Shown: positions 1 to 11,099 of the stretch, piece by piece | Position numbering within the stretch: the stretch's first letter is position 1 | Layout: the number at the start of each line of letters is the position of its first letter | Assembly (NCBI RefSeq): GCF_001984215.1 | Contig: NZ_CP019422.1 | Span: forward strand, 1-64,000 | Source: Mycobacterium sp. MS1601 | Lineage (GTDB): Bacteria > Actinomycetota > Actinomycetes > Mycobacteriales > Mycobacteriaceae | Length of the DNA: 64,000 nucleotides | Direction of reading: 5' to 3' | Made by a program: the position numbers and the translations under genes | The notes under the pieces: model-generated | The model's database searches: none | Told to the model about the DNA's origin: nothing | What the model saw: the letters and a program-made list of their open reading frames with translations, nothing else

Positions 1-50
1 CTGGCGGCGGCCTGTCCGGCTTGGTGAGGTGGTCTGGTGGCGGTGCGACC

Positions 51-2891
51 GTGCTGACGATCTCGCGGCTGAGTCGCTGGAGCATCGGCTACTACAACGA
101 CACCGCCAATCAAGCCCGGCAAGCCTCGATGGACCGTCAGGCCGCAGGCGGCGGCCTGGGCGAGTACTACTCCGAAGGCGACACCCGGGTCCCGACCTGG
201 GTCGTGGTCGGCGACAAGGCCACCGTCGGTGAGGCCACCGGACTCGACGGCGCCGCGCTCGACGGCGGGTTTGCTGACACCGGGGTAGCGGAACGGTGGC
301 TCGACGACGGCGTGACCCCCAACGGGGAGGCCGGACGGGCGTTCGGGACCAACGGGGTGCACGGGTTTGACCTGATGTTCGCCGCGCCCAAGAGTGTGTC
401 GCTGCTGCGGTCGCTGACCGACGACGTGGCCGAAAAAGTCATGCAGAACGCCCACGTCAAAGCAGTCGAAGCCGCGATGACCTACCTGCACGAGCACGCC
501 GGGTACACGCGGGTGCACAACCCGCTGACCAGCAACAAAGACCTCCAGCGGCTGCCCGGGCTCGTCGCGATCGCCTACCAGCACGAGACGAGCCGCTGCG
601 GGGACCCGCACCTGCACACCCACGTCATCGTGCCGAATCGCCAGGTCAGAGCTGATGGGCGGCTGGTGTCGATCGACTCCAAGTCGCTGTATCACGAAGC
701 CAAAGCCGCCGGGATCATCTACCAAGCCACGCTGCGCCACGAGTTGCACGCCGAGCGGGGCTTCGAATGGCAGCCCGTCGACGAGCATTCCGGCATGGCC
801 GAGATCGCCGGCGTCACCGCGGCGAGCATCAAGGCGTGGTCTCAGCGTTCGACGCGGCTGCGGGAATGGGCCAAAGACAACCTGGTCGTCGTCGACGGTG
901 AGCCGACCGCCGCGCAGTTGGCGACCGCGCAGAAGGCCACCCGGCCCACCAAACCCGAGCAGCTCGCCTGGGACGAACTCAAAGCGATGTGGCGCGCCGA
1001 CGCGCGCGGTCTGGATCTGGACCGCGACGCGCATTTCGCCGCGCGCGAGGCGCGGCGCGCACAGGCGCGCACTCCCCTGGACCGAGCGCGCATCGCGCAC
1101 ATGGCAGCGCGCATCGACAAGGCCGCGTTCACGCGCGCGGACATGGTGGAGATCGTCGGCGCGCAGCTGCCCGTCGGCGCGGTCGGGGAACCGCGCGCGC
1201 TCATCGAAGCGTTCGTCGACGACATCGGTGTGCGCATCAGCGCGCCGCGCGAAGCGCACCACCGCGAGGGGCACGAGAAGTACACCGTCGACGCGATCAT
1301 GCTCGAGGAGTCCCGCATCCTCGACATGGTCGATACCTCCGACAACCGCAGTCGACTCGATGTGCGCGCTGCCGATCTCGGGGACCTCTCCGCCGACCAA
1401 GAGCGCGCCATCCGCAACATCGCCGTCTCCCCGTTTCTGGTGCAGCCCTTGCAGGCGCCGGCCGGTGCTGGCAAAACTCACTCACTGAAAGCGTTGCGCG
1501 CCGCCGCGCACCGGGCGAACAAAGAAGTGCTCGTGCTCGCGCCCACCGGCAAAGCCGTCGACGAGGCGATGCAGGAGGAAGCCGGCGACCGCGGCCTGAC
1601 CGTGGCCAAGGCGCTCAAACTCATCGAGGACAACAATCTGGCCATCGACCGGCGCACCGTGGTCGTCGTCGACGAAGCCTCCATGGTCGGCACCCCCGAG
1701 CTGAAAAAACTGCTGTCGGCCGCGGTGGCCGGGCGCGCGAAGATGGTGCTCGTCGGGGACCCCTACCAGCTGGCGCCGGTGAAAGCCCGCGGCGGCATGT
1801 TCGAGCATCTCTGCGGGGACCTGCCCTGGTCGCAGCGCCTGGGCGAAGTGTGGCGGATGCGCAGCGCCGAGGAGCGCGACGCCTCCCTGGCGTTGCGGTC
1901 CGGGCACGGCAATCGCCTGCGCAAGGCGGTCGGCTGGTATCGCAGTCACGGCCGCCTGCACACCGGCGACCCGATCGCGATGGCCAAAGACGCCGGCGAT
2001 GCCTACCTGGCTGACCGGGCCGCCGGGAAAGACTCACTGATGGTCTGCGACTCCTGGGAGATGGCCGACGCGCTCAACCAGCGCGTTCACAACGCCCTCG
2101 TCGGCGACGGGCCGTCCGTGCGGGCCGCCCGCGACCAGCGCATCGCCGTCGGCGACATCATCATCAGCCGCGAAAACGACATCAGCATCCCCGTGCACCC
2201 CGGGGCCGAGCACCCCGTCGGCCAGGCCGTCGACCAAGTACGCAACGGCAACCGGTGGCGCGTGGCCGGCATCGACGAAAAGACCAATCGGGTGGCCGCC
2301 GAACGGCTCACCGACAAGGCGCGCGTCGTCTTCGACGGCGACTACCTCCGCCAGAACGTCACCCTCGGCTACGCGGTGACCGTGCACTCCGCCCAGGGAG
2401 TCACCGTGGGCAACAAAACCACTCCCGGTGTGTGCCACTCCATCCTGGCCGACACCTCCAGCCGAGCCATGGCCTATGTCGGCATGACCCGCGCCAAAGA
2501 TGAAAACCATGCCTACGTCTACCAACGGATCAGCGGCGAAGCCGACCACGAACACTCACGCCTGGTCGCCGGGGCTGACATTCACGTCCTGCGGCGCGGC
2601 AACAAATGGGCTGCCGCCCACCACTTCCGCACCATCCTGGCCAACGACGACCGGCCCCGCACCATGCACGCCGAAGCTGAACGCACCGAACGTGACCTAC
2701 TCCCCCAACCCGTCAGCGACCTGCTGATCGCCCAAGAGCAGCGCCGCAGCGCCCGCAGCGCGGTATGGCGCGAGCACAGCGCCGCCGGCCGGGCCGCGGC
2801 CGCGGCCTACCAGCGGATGGCCACCGTCGCCGAGACCGTCGCCGAACGCGACCGTGACCGGGGGCGCGACATCGACGGCCTCGAACTCTGA
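51..2891 (+). CDS. MobF-family conjugative relaxase/helicase (TrwC/TraA-like)
   Basis: This 946-residue protein should nick the origin of transfer, stay covalently bound to the cut strand and unwind the DNA for export. The N-terminus (LTISRLSRW, then YYND with paired tyrosines) is typical of TrwC relaxases. The metal-binding three-histidine motif HLHTH is near residue 186. A RecD-like helicase half follows, with Walker A GAGKT near residue 471, a VVVDEAS Walker B and a late VTVHSAQG motif. I start at GTG 51 rather than GTG 21, because family members begin directly with MLTIS. The window opens 50 nt upstream, so promoter and oriT are not visible. Family assignment is secure. Confidence 0.93.
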   Translation: MLTISRLSRWSIGYYNDTANQARQASMDRQAAGGGLGEYYSEGDTRVPTWVVVGDKATVGEATGLDGAALDGGFADTGVAERWLDDGVTPNGEAGRAFGTNGVHGFDLMFAAPKSVSLLRSLTDDVAEKVMQNAHVKAVEAAMTYLHEHAGYTRVHNPLTSNKDLQRLPGLVAIAYQHETSRCGDPHLHTHVIVPNRQVRADGRLVSIDSKSLYHEAKAAGIIYQATLRHELHAERGFEWQPVDEHSGMAEIAGVTAASIKAWSQRSTRLREWAKDNLVVVDGEPTAAQLATAQKATRPTKPEQLAWDELKAMWRADARGLDLDRDAHFAAREARRAQARTPLDRARIAHMAARIDKAAFTRADMVEIVGAQLPVGAVGEPRALIEAFVDDIGVRISAPREAHHREGHEKYTVDAIMLEESRILDMVDTSDNRSRLDVRAADLGDLSADQERAIRNIAVSPFLVQPLQAPAGAGKTHSLKALRAAAHRANKEVLVLAPTGKAVDEAMQEEAGDRGLTVAKALKLIEDNNLAIDRRTVVVVDEASMVGTPELKKLLSAAVAGRAKMVLVGDPYQLAPVKARGGMFEHLCGDLPWSQRLGEVWRMRSAEERDASLALRSGHGNRLRKAVGWYRSHGRLHTGDPIAMAKDAGDAYLADRAAGKDSLMVCDSWEMADALNQRVHNALVGDGPSVRAARDQRIAVGDIIISRENDISIPVHPGAEHPVGQAVDQVRNGNRWRVAGIDEKTNRVAAERLTDKARVVFDGDYLRQNVTLGYAVTVHSAQGVTVGNKTTPGVCHSILADTSSRAMAYVGMTRAKDENHAYVYQRISGEADHEHSRLVAGADIHVLRRGNKWAAAHHFRTILANDDRPRTMHAEAERTERDLLPQPVSDLLIAQEQRRSARSAVWREHSAAGRAAAAAYQRMATVAETVAERDRDRGRDIDGLEL

Positions 2892-2986
2892 TCTGCTGAC
2901 GCACAGTGCCACCAACGCGCGATAGCGTCAGAACCTGACCGGTTGCTGCGGGGAGCCAGCGGCCAACGACGCAAGGAGTGCACCAG

Positions 2987-3688
2987 GTGAAGATCACGAC
3001 CGTGTTGGCGACAACCGCAGCGGCCGCCGGGATCGGTGTCTTGAGCGCACCAATCGCGCTGGCCGACAACCCCACTCCGAACCTGGTGACGTTGGGCCAG
3101 CCAGCTGAACTGATCAACGGGCCGGTGGTGCAGGCCTGGACAATCAGCGAGCTCAAGCCCAGCAGCGACGTCATCCCCTGGCATGTTCGCGGAACGCTGT
3201 GGGAAGCCACCGCCACCAACACGGCGGTCGCGGGCACCGTTCAGCCCATCGTGTCCGACCTCAACGCGCGGGCCCGCAACGGCGACACTTACCGAACGCT
3301 GTTCCTGGTCGCCACCCCCCAGGGGGTCAACCCGGCCGCGCTCGCCCAAGGGCAGCAGACCTCAGGAAAAATCTACTTCGACGTGACCGGCGCCCAGCCC
3401 GACAGCGTCGTCTACAACGACGGTGGCCGCGACCTCGCGGTCTGGCTGACCCCGCCGCCCGCACCGCCAGCCCCCGCGGCCGGCGGCTCGGCCCCCTACC
3501 GGGGAACCCCCAGTGCCAGCTCGCCAGCGCAAGATACCGAAGCCGCCCCGGCGGCGGTCCCGCCGGCAGCCGAAACGCCCATCACGCCCGCACCCGCCAG
3601 CGTGGGCACACCACTGACCCCCGGCAGTGTCGGTACACCCTGCCCACCGGCAGCGCGGGAACTCCCCTGCCGACCGGCGACGCCGTAG
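2987..3688 (+). CDS. MPT63-family (DUF1942) secreted protein with GTPLP-repeat tail, frameshifted near its end
   Basis: The protein has a Sec signal peptide (hydrophobic run ending SAPIALA) followed by an immunoglobulin-like MPT63/DUF1942 domain: VIPWHVRGTLWEATAT and SGKIYFDVTG match that family closely. The function of MPT63 is unknown; it is an abundant secreted mycobacterial antigen. The start is GTG 2987, because AAGGAG at 2973-2978 lies 8 nt upstream; GTG 2978 overlaps that ribosome site. A Pro/Ala/Thr tail with GTPLP-type repeats breaks out of frame at a CCC run (3638-3640). One extra C would continue the same repeat pattern in frame to a stop at 3927, giving a protein about 80 residues longer. 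Confidence 0.82.
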   Translation: MKITTVLATTAAAAGIGVLSAPIALADNPTPNLVTLGQPAELINGPVVQAWTISELKPSSDVIPWHVRGTLWEATATNTAVAGTVQPIVSDLNARARNGDTYRTLFLVATPQGVNPAALAQGQQTSGKIYFDVTGAQPDSVVYNDGGRDLAVWLTPPPAPPAPAAGGSAPYRGTPSASSPAQDTEAAPAAVPPAAETPITPAPASVGTPLTPGSVGTPCPPAARELPCRPATP

Positions 3689-3931
3689 CCCCCGGCGGCA
3701 CCCCAACCCCAGCGGGTAGCCCATCGGTCACGACAACCCCCGACATCAGCACAGGAACCCCGCTGCCGGCCGAGACCCCCGCACCCGCCACCGCCGCCGC
3801 TCCCGCGCCGACCGCGACGCCCGCGGGTAGCGCCGGCACCCCCCTGCCCGCGCCCGAGGTAGCCCCGGCCGCCGGTGCGGGAACGCCGGCGGCGCCCGTC
3901 ACCACCACGCCGGTACCGATGCCCTGATCGG

Positions 3932-5512
3932 TCAGAAGACGCGGTGGCGCATCTGTTTGGTGTAGTCGGTGACGCGCTGCAGCGCGGCCGACACGCGGTG
4001 TATTGACCCGCCGAACAAGCCCGCCTGCAGCGGCGGCCAGTCGTCACCGGCGTCGTTCACCTCAGCCAGCACCGCGCCGTAGCGGCTGTCCTCCAGGCGG
4101 ACGGTGTGGCTGGCGTCGGTGACGAACAAACCCAGCCACGGCTCGGTGAATACGCGGTCCTGCGCCATCTGGTCGGCCACGACGAGGGAAAACATGATCT
4201 CGGTCTCGTCGAACAGCTCGCCGTAGCGCGTCAGACCGTAGAGGCCGGCGAAGTGCGGTTGCAGCGCGTCGAACAGGTACGACGAGGCGACAAACGGCGG
4301 CTTACGCCGTCGATGCTGGGCGATGTCGCCCAGCAGGTGCTCCAATTCCGCGTCGTCGCCGGCGACTTGGGCCGCCCGCAGCGTCAACGCCAAGCTGTCC
4401 TCGCGCGACAGCGCCTCCCACGGGCCCACCCTCTCGATCACCGTCACCCGCAAATTGGGGTGCGTAAGAGACCACGGCACGGTGGCGTCGGTGGTCAGCG
4501 CCCGCAGGGCACCGAAGTTTCGTCCCTGGACCGCAGAGATCGAGCCCGCGTAGAGCGCCAGCGTGGCCGGTAGCAGGGCCAACGCCTGGAGGCGTTCGTC
4601 GCGGCCTTCCACGATCAACGCTTGGGTGGCGCCGACCCGCATCTGCCCGGTTACCGTGTCGCTCAACGGTGCCGGCTGGGCCAGCGCGGCCATCGTGTCC
4701 GCCCAGGTGCGCTCGTGGTCGGCGTTGGGCCATGCGCATGCGGTGATGAGCTGATCCAGCAGCGGGGCGGTGAGCTCCTGGTAGCTCTGCGCCATCGCCA
4801 GGTACTGGCGCAGCTGCTCCACCGGCTGGCGGCTGGCGAATGTGTTCGGGAAGACCTGCGGGTCAGCACGGGCTGCCTGCAGCTGCTGGACCGTGGCGCG
4901 CATCAGCCTGGCAACCGCCAGCGGGTTGCCCTGCTCCACCGCGTCGCGGAACTGCTCGCCCAGCGGGCGGGGCGGATCTTGGAGCAGCCGGTCCTGCAGC
5001 ATGATCAGCTCACGGTGTGTTGCGGGAGCGGAGCTGGCCACGCCGCGGTGAAACACCGTGCCCGACCGGCTCTTGTCGTAGGTGGTGACCAGCGAATGGA
5101 TTCGGTCGCCGAGACGCGGCGCGGCGACGGTGAACACCGCAACGTCATGGCCGTCGACCTCGACGTAGTCCATCGTCCAGTGCGGGCCATCCACGTAGGG
5201 CCGCAGCTTGTCGTGCAGCGCGGCCGCATCAACGCGCTCGACGCCGACGAGCTGGCCCGGCGCGGCGCCGACCACAAGATAGGCCTCCCCGCCGCAGTCA
5301 CTGGCCGCGGAACCCGGATCGCGGTTGGCAAAGGCGATGATGGCGCGCGCCGCGGCAAAACGATCAGCCTTGGACCCGAAATCCAGCGTGCTCTTCCACT
5401 CGACCCAGTGGGTTTCCTGGCTGCCCACCGGAGCGCGCCGAATCGCTTCAACCAAAGCGGTCACGCTCTGCGGTGACCGCAGCGGAGCCGACGTATCGAA
5501 GTCCAGAGCCAT
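3932..5512 (-). CDS. AlbA_2/Schlafen-like putative DNA-binding protein
   Basis: This 526-residue protein has an N-terminal AlbA_2 (Schlafen AAA_4-type) domain: HWVEWKSTLDF near residue 40, AAARAIIAFANRDPG, then GGEAYLVVGA. The remaining 350 residues look helical and I do not recognise them. AlbA_2 domains occur in nucleic-acid-binding and some antiviral proteins; a defence role here is inference from its neighbours. I start at ATG 5512 because TAGGCT at 5520-5525 lies 7 nt upstream, the leaderless spacing used throughout this element, and the sequence further upstream is not protein-like. It faces away from the GIY-YIG gene and ends 4 nt after the MPT63-like tail. Confidence 0.72.
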   Translation of the reverse strand: MALDFDTSAPLRSPQSVTALVEAIRRAPVGSQETHWVEWKSTLDFGSKADRFAAARAIIAFANRDPGSAASDCGGEAYLVVGAAPGQLVGVERVDAAALHDKLRPYVDGPHWTMDYVEVDGHDVAVFTVAAPRLGDRIHSLVTTYDKSRSGTVFHRGVASSAPATHRELIMLQDRLLQDPPRPLGEQFRDAVEQGNPLAVARLMRATVQQLQAARADPQVFPNTFASRQPVEQLRQYLAMAQSYQELTAPLLDQLITACAWPNADHERTWADTMAALAQPAPLSDTVTGQMRVGATQALIVEGRDERLQALALLPATLALYAGSISAVQGRNFGALRALTTDATVPWSLTHPNLRVTVIERVGPWEALSREDSLALTLRAAQVAGDDAELEHLLGDIAQHRRRKPPFVASSYLFDALQPHFAGLYGLTRYGELFDETEIMFSLVVADQMAQDRVFTEPWLGLFVTDASHTVRLEDSRYGAVLAEVNDAGDDWPPLQAGLFGGSIHRVSAALQRVTDYTKQMRHRVF

Positions 5513-5519
5513 AGTTGCC

Positions 5520-5558
5520 AGCCTATGGGCGCGCCGCGACAGCCCCCGGACACAACAG
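5520..5558 (-). promoter_or_regulatory. Predicted leaderless promoter of the AlbA_2 gene
   Basis: On the minus strand GTGTCC (5547-5552) is followed by exactly 21 bp, then TAGGCT (5520-5525), 7 nt and ATG 5512. The hexamer and spacing match the promoters at 56.1, 57.3 and 58.4 kb, but the A/T-rich tract before the hexamer is weak here. Confidence 0.45.
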
Positions 5559-5634
5559 GCCCTTCGCGGGCAACAGCGGCGCGCTGGCGGCAAGCGCCAC
5601 AGAGTCCCGCACGGTGGCGCGCCAGTATGGACCC

Positions 5635-6120
5635 ATGATCACCGAGCCGATCGACCTCAGTGGCTTCACGGGCTGGGTGCCGTTCGCAGAGCTGCCCAAC
5701 ACCGACGTGCCGACCTCCCCCGGCGTGTATGTGGTCGTACGGCCGACCGACGACCCACCCACGTTCCTGGACACCTCCCCGGCCGGCCACTTCAAAGGCA
5801 AAGACCCCACCGTGCCGGTCGACGAGCTCCACGCGCTCTGGGTGCCGGGAACCCGCATCATCTACATCGGGAAAGCCAACGCCGGGCGCACCGGTCGCCG
5901 TGGTCTACGCAAACGGCTCGATGAGTTCCGCCGCTCGGGCGCCGGCCAACCCGTGGGCCACAGCGGCGGGCGGCGGATCTGGCAACTCAGCGACCACGCC
6001 CAACTGCGCGTCGGCTGGCAGGTAACCGACGACACCGCCGCGGCCGCCACCGAAACAGCGTTGATCGCCCAGTTTCACGCCCACCACGGACGGCGCCCCT
6101 TCGCCAACATGCGGAACTAA
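5635..6120 (+). CDS. GIY-YIG-like nuclease domain protein
   Basis: This is a 161-residue protein with the GIY-YIG layout: GVYVVV near residue 30, RIIYIGKAN near 77, then RRGLRKRLDEFRRSG, and a late glutamate in TETALIAQF that may be the metal ligand. GIY-YIG domains cut DNA or RNA in repair, restriction and homing enzymes. The specific substrate cannot be told. ATG 5635 is chosen because the sequence before it lacks domain character; CAGTAT 6 nt upstream could be a leaderless -10. It is divergent from the AlbA_2 gene and upstream of the restriction enzyme. Confidence 0.7.
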   Translation: MITEPIDLSGFTGWVPFAELPNTDVPTSPGVYVVVRPTDDPPTFLDTSPAGHFKGKDPTVPVDELHALWVPGTRIIYIGKANAGRTGRRGLRKRLDEFRRSGAGQPVGHSGGRRIWQLSDHAQLRVGWQVTDDTAAAATETALIAQFHAHHGRRPFANMRN

Positions 6121-6174
6121 CGAGCCCTGTTACCCGCCCCGGCCCGACTTCCCTGCGATATTGCGTTCCGCGTT

Positions 6175-6204
6175 TAGGGTGACTTCGAGCTTCAGCGAAA
6201 GGAG
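6175..6204 (+). promoter_or_regulatory. -10 element and ribosome site of the type ISP gene
   Basis: TAGGGT at 6175-6180 is a good mycobacterial -10. GAAAGGAG at 6197-6204 lies 8 nt before GTG 6213 and fixes that start. The upstream hexamer seen at the conjugation promoters is absent. Confidence 0.55.
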
Positions 6205-6212
6205 TTAGACGG

Positions 6213-9200
6213 GTGGCGACGTCGGTGCATGAGGTGTTCGAGGTTTTTCGGCGTGCCCCTAGCAATTACGAACGCGGCTTGAAATTCGAGCAGCTCATGG
6301 CGCAGTACCTGCCGCTGGATTCCGTCTACGGCCGACTGTTTAAGCAGGTCTGGTTATGGAAGGACTGGCCTGGGCGCGGCGGCAAGATCGACACCGGAAT
6401 TGACCTCGTCGCTGAGGAGATCGACACCGGTGACCTATGGGCCATCCAATGCAAGTTCTACGAACCCGATCACGTGCTGGGAAAACCGGACGTCGACTCC
6501 TTCCTGTCCGCGTCAGGAAAGCATCCCTTCGCACACCGGCTAATCATCTCCACCACGGATAAGTGGGGGAAAAATGCTGAAGACGCGGTGGATAACCAGC
6601 AGATTCCCGTTCAGCGCATCGGACTGGCTGACATAGCCGAGGCCCCGATCGACTGGGCCTTCGCCGGCCCCGCCGACAGACTGAACCTTGAGCTGGCCCC
6701 CGCCCCCAAACGGGACCCCTGGCCTCACCAGCGTGAAGCCATCGACAAAGTGATCGTCGGCTTCACCGAAAACGACCGCGGCAAGCTCATCATGGCGTGT
6801 GGCACGGGAAAGACCTTCACCGCGCTCAAGATCTGCGAACAGATCGCCGACGACCTCGGTGGAACAGCCAAGATCCTGTTCCTGGTGCCCTCAATCTCCC
6901 TGTTGTCCCAAACGCTGCGCGAATGGACCGCCCAATGCCAGATAGACCTGCGGTCCTTTGCAGTGTGCTCGGACACCAAGGTCTCCCGCGCAGTGGAAGA
7001 CATTAACCCCTACGACGTGCCACTCCCTGCCACCACCGATCCGGCCACGCTGGTCGCACAAATGGAGCACCGCAAACGCGCTAAAGGACTGACCGTGGTG
7101 TTCAGCACCTACCAGTCCATCAACGTCATCGCTGAAGCACAGGCGGTCGGGCTCGACGACTTCGACCTCATTGTGTGTGATGAAGCGCATCGAACCACCG
7201 GCGTCACACTCGTCGACGGAGACGAATCCAACTTCGTCAAGGTGCACGACGCAGCCTTCCTCGCCGGGACAAAGCGGCTCTACATGACAGCGACACCAAG
7301 GCTTTTCGCGGAGGAAACCAAGACCAAGGCCGCCGAGCATTCCGCGGTCCTCGCGTCGATGGACGACGAAGCCCTCTACGGCCCCACTTTTCACCGACTC
7401 GGATTCGGCGAAGCCGTGGAGCGCGGACTGCTCACCGACTACAAGGTGCTCGTGCTCACCGTCGACGAGAAGTACATCGCCGGCCCACTGCAGCAGCAGC
7501 TTGCCGACGTCAACAGCGAACTCAACCTCGACGACGCGACCAAAATCGTCGGTTGTTGGAACGGGCTCGCCAAACGAACTGGCAAAGCCGCCGGCGGTGC
7601 TGACTTCGGCGGTGACACCCGGCCCATGCAGCGCGCCGTGGCCTTCCTTCGAGACATCAAGTCCTCTAAAAAGCTCGCAGGGAAGTTCGCCACCGTCATC
7701 GACGCCTATGACCAGGCCGACGACCACCTACTCCGCTGCGACGTCGAACATGTCGACGGAACCTACAACGCCCTGGAACGCAACCACCGCCTGCAATGGC
7801 TCAAGGCGCCACTACCCGACAATCAATGCCGCATTCTGGCCAACGCCCGCTGCCTTTCCGAAGGGGTCGACGTCCCCAGCCTCGACGCGGTCCTCTTCCT
7901 CAACCCCGCAGCTCCGTGGTTGACGTCGTGCAATCCGTCGGCCGGGTCATGCGCCGAGCCGAAGGCAAGCAATACGGGTACATCATCCTGCCCGTCGGGG
8001 TACCGGCGGGCGTAGCACCTAGCCAAGCACTCGCCGACAACCGCCGCTTCAAGGTGGTGTGGCAAGTGCTACAGGCGCTGAGAGCGCATGACGACCGCTT
8101 CAACGCCACAGTCAACAAACTCGAACTCAACAAGAACGCCACGGACTCAATCCTCGTCGGCCACGTACCAAACGCCGCCGAAAATCTCACCGACTCAACA
8201 TCTACCGGCGACGGTTCAACAGCCCCTGCCGATACCGCGGCTGCCGAGTCGGCTCAGGTCGCTCAACAGCTGTCGATGTTCACCCCCGACCAATGGCGGG
8301 ACGCTGTGTACGCCAAGATCGTCGATAAGGTCGGCACGCGCACCTACTGGGAGGACTGGGCCAAGGACGTCGCCGCAATCGCCACGGCCCAGCAGACACG
8401 CATCAAGGCGCTGCTTAACGAGAGCACCCCCGACATCGCAGCAGCTTTCGATAAGTTCGTCGGAGCGCTGCGCGCCCATCTCAACGATTCGATCAACCGG
8501 GATCAAGCCGTGGAGATGCTTTCCCAGCACCTAATCACCAAACCGGTGTTCAACGCCCTCTTCGAAGACTACGATTTTGCGGACCACAACCCAGTTTCAC
8601 AGGTCATGCAGGCGATGGTCGCTACCCTGCATGACCAAGCGCTCGACACAGAAACCCAACGCCTAGAGGGCTTTTACGAATCAGTGCGCATGCGCGCCGC
8701 CGGGGTTGACAACGCCGAAGGCAAACAACGCATCGTCGTCGAACTCTACGAGAAGTTCTTTCGGATCGGTTTCCCGCGTACCGCCAAAGCTCTCGGGATC
8801 GTCTATACGCCAACGCAAGTCGTTGACTTCATCCTGCGCTCGGCCAATGACACACTGCACGCCGAATTTGGAACGACATTGACTGAGCCCGGCGTCCACA
8901 TCCTCGATCCATTCACCGGGACTGGCACCTTCATCGTGCGCCTGATCCAAACCGGACTCATCAGGCCCGAAGACCTGGCCCGAAAGTATGCAAACGAACT
9001 GCATGCCAACGAGATCGTGTTGCTGGCTTACTACATCGCCGCCATCAACATAGAAGCCGCCTACCACGGTGCCGTCGGCGGTGAGTACCAGCCGTTCAAC
9101 GGCATCGTGCTTACCGACACCTTTCAAATCGCCGAAACCGGCGACACCATGGATGCCGAACTTTTCCCTCAGAACAACGATCGGATCATCGCCCAGCAGA

Positions 9201-11020
9201 GCCAACCCATCCGTGTCATCGTCGGGAATCCGCCTTACAAGTCGGGGCAGGGCAGCGCCAACGACAACAATGCTAACCAGCCGTATCCCACACTCGACGC
9301 CGCGATTTCCACCACCTATGCCGCCAAGTCGGCCGCCAAACTGAAAAGCAAACTCTACGACTCGTATGTTCGCGCCATCCGTTGGGCCACCGACAGGATC
9401 GGTGACGCCGGCATCGTCGCCTACGTCACCAACTCCGGCTGGATCACCGGCAACACCACCGCCGGTCTCCGGCTTGCTATGCCGGAAGAGTTCTCGGCGC
9501 TTTATATCTACGATCTCCGCGGCAACCAACGCCAAAGCGACTGGCGCGCCGAAGGCGGCAAGATCTTTGACGACGGGTCACAAACGGGTGCAGCGATTCT
9601 CATCGCCGTCAAGAACCCTGCCGCCACAGGCCCGTGCCAGATCCACTATCACAACATTGGGGACGGGCTATCCCGCGATGACAAGCTTGCAATCATCGCG
9701 AAAAGCCAACTGCCTACCATGGTGTGGGAGACGATTTCCCCGAACGACGAAGGCGACTGGGTCGACCCCCGAGACGAAGCCTTCAGCTCCTACACACCAA
9801 TCGCCGTCAAACGCGGATCCGACCACCTGGCTATCTTCACCGACTACTCGGGCGGACTCAAAACCAACCGTGATGCCTGGGTGTACAACTTCTCTGCCGC
9901 GCAGCTGGCCGACAGCATGTCCGCCACCATCGACTTCTATAACGAACAGGTCGACGCCTACCAGCGTGCAGTCGCCGCCAACCCCGAACTCGCCGTCGAG
10001 GACGCAGTCACCTACGATGACGCCAAAATCAGCTGGTCTTCCGGCCTGCTCCCCAAAGTGCAACGCGGGCAACGTATCAGCCACCAGCCGACGCATCGGC
10101 GCTTGGCCATGTACCGGCCGTTCTGCAAGATGCACGTCTATTTCGACGACGACCTCAACGACCGCCGTGGCCGACTGCACTACCTCTTCCCTCGCGAGGA
10201 CCTGCCGAACTTCGGGTTCTTCGTTCCTAACCCCGGGAACCTGGCACCACCGTTCCTCAGCCTAATGACCGACGCGCTCCCAGATCTCGGCGCCGCCGGC
10301 ATTAGCGCCGTCAACTTCTACCCACGCTGGACCTATCAGACCCGCACCGCCGGCGGCCAACTAACACTTGACGACTCAGCACAGGCTGACGCCGAATACC
10401 GACGCGTTGACACCATCAGCCCGCAGGTGCTCGCCACCTACCGCATCGCCCTCGGCGACGACATCAGCACAGACGACATTTTCTACTACACGTACGGGCT
10501 GCTGCACTCTCCGCAATACCGACAGAGGTTCGCCGCCGACCTCAAAAAGATGCTTCCTAGAATTCCCCCACCCGCAGCCCGCGAGCACTTCGACGCCTTC
10601 ACCCACGCTGGTCACACGCTCAGCGACCTTCACCGCGGATACGAGACCGCAACCCCCTACCCCCTTCTCGAAACAACGACCGGAACTTTCAATGGCACTC
10701 CGCAAGAGACCCTGCGCGTCACAAAGATGCGATTCAAATCGAAGACTGACCGCAGCGCCCTGATCTACAACTCTCAGCTCACCCTCTCGGGAATTCCCGA
10801 GGACGCGCACCGTTACCGACTCGGGTCGCGCTCAGCGCTCGAATGGATCATTGAGCGCTACCAGATCAAGACTGACAGCCGCGGCTCCGGGATCGTCAAC
10901 GATCCCAACACCTGGTGCAGTGAACACGACGACCCCCGATACATTGTCGACTTAATCAAGCGCATCGTCACCGTCAGCGTCAAAACGATGAGCATCGTCG
11001 ACAGCTTGCCACCAATCTGA
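6213..11020 (+). pseudogene. Single-chain type ISP restriction-modification enzyme (LlaGI-like), frameshifted
   Basis: Read across the frameshift this is a protein of about 1600 residues, the usual type ISP size. Domain order: Mrr-like nuclease (GIDLVAEE then AIQCKF, residues 65-95), superfamily 2 helicase (Walker A CGTGKT near 195, DEAH in VCDEAHR near 325, TATPR), an N6-adenine methylase (DPFTGTGTF and NPPY) and a C-terminal target-recognition region. Type ISP enzymes methylate one strand, then translocate and cut when two meet head-on. The first frame (6213-8015) loses homology after VLFLNP; the second frame resumes with SSVVDVVQSVGRVMRR, the helicase motif VI. Adding one C to CCCC at 7904-7907 joins them. 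If the shift is real, cutting is lost and the methylase is not translated from this start. Confidence 0.85.
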
Positions 11021-11099
11021 CTTCGCGGCCGGTACGCCGCCAGCGCCAGCAGATCCGGCAAAGGACCGGCTGCCCGCCCTTGAACCCGCTATCGTTTAG

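Noticed and set aside
6154..6180. Membership of the type ISP gene in the shared promoter set
   Set aside because: It has a TAGGGT -10, but no matching hexamer 21 bp upstream, and a leader with a ribosome site.
7796..11020. Reading the methylase half of the type ISP enzyme as a separate gene from 7796
   Set aside because: The first 38 codons are out-of-frame sequence of the upstream helicase; homology starts only at about 7908, so it is one gene with a frameshift.
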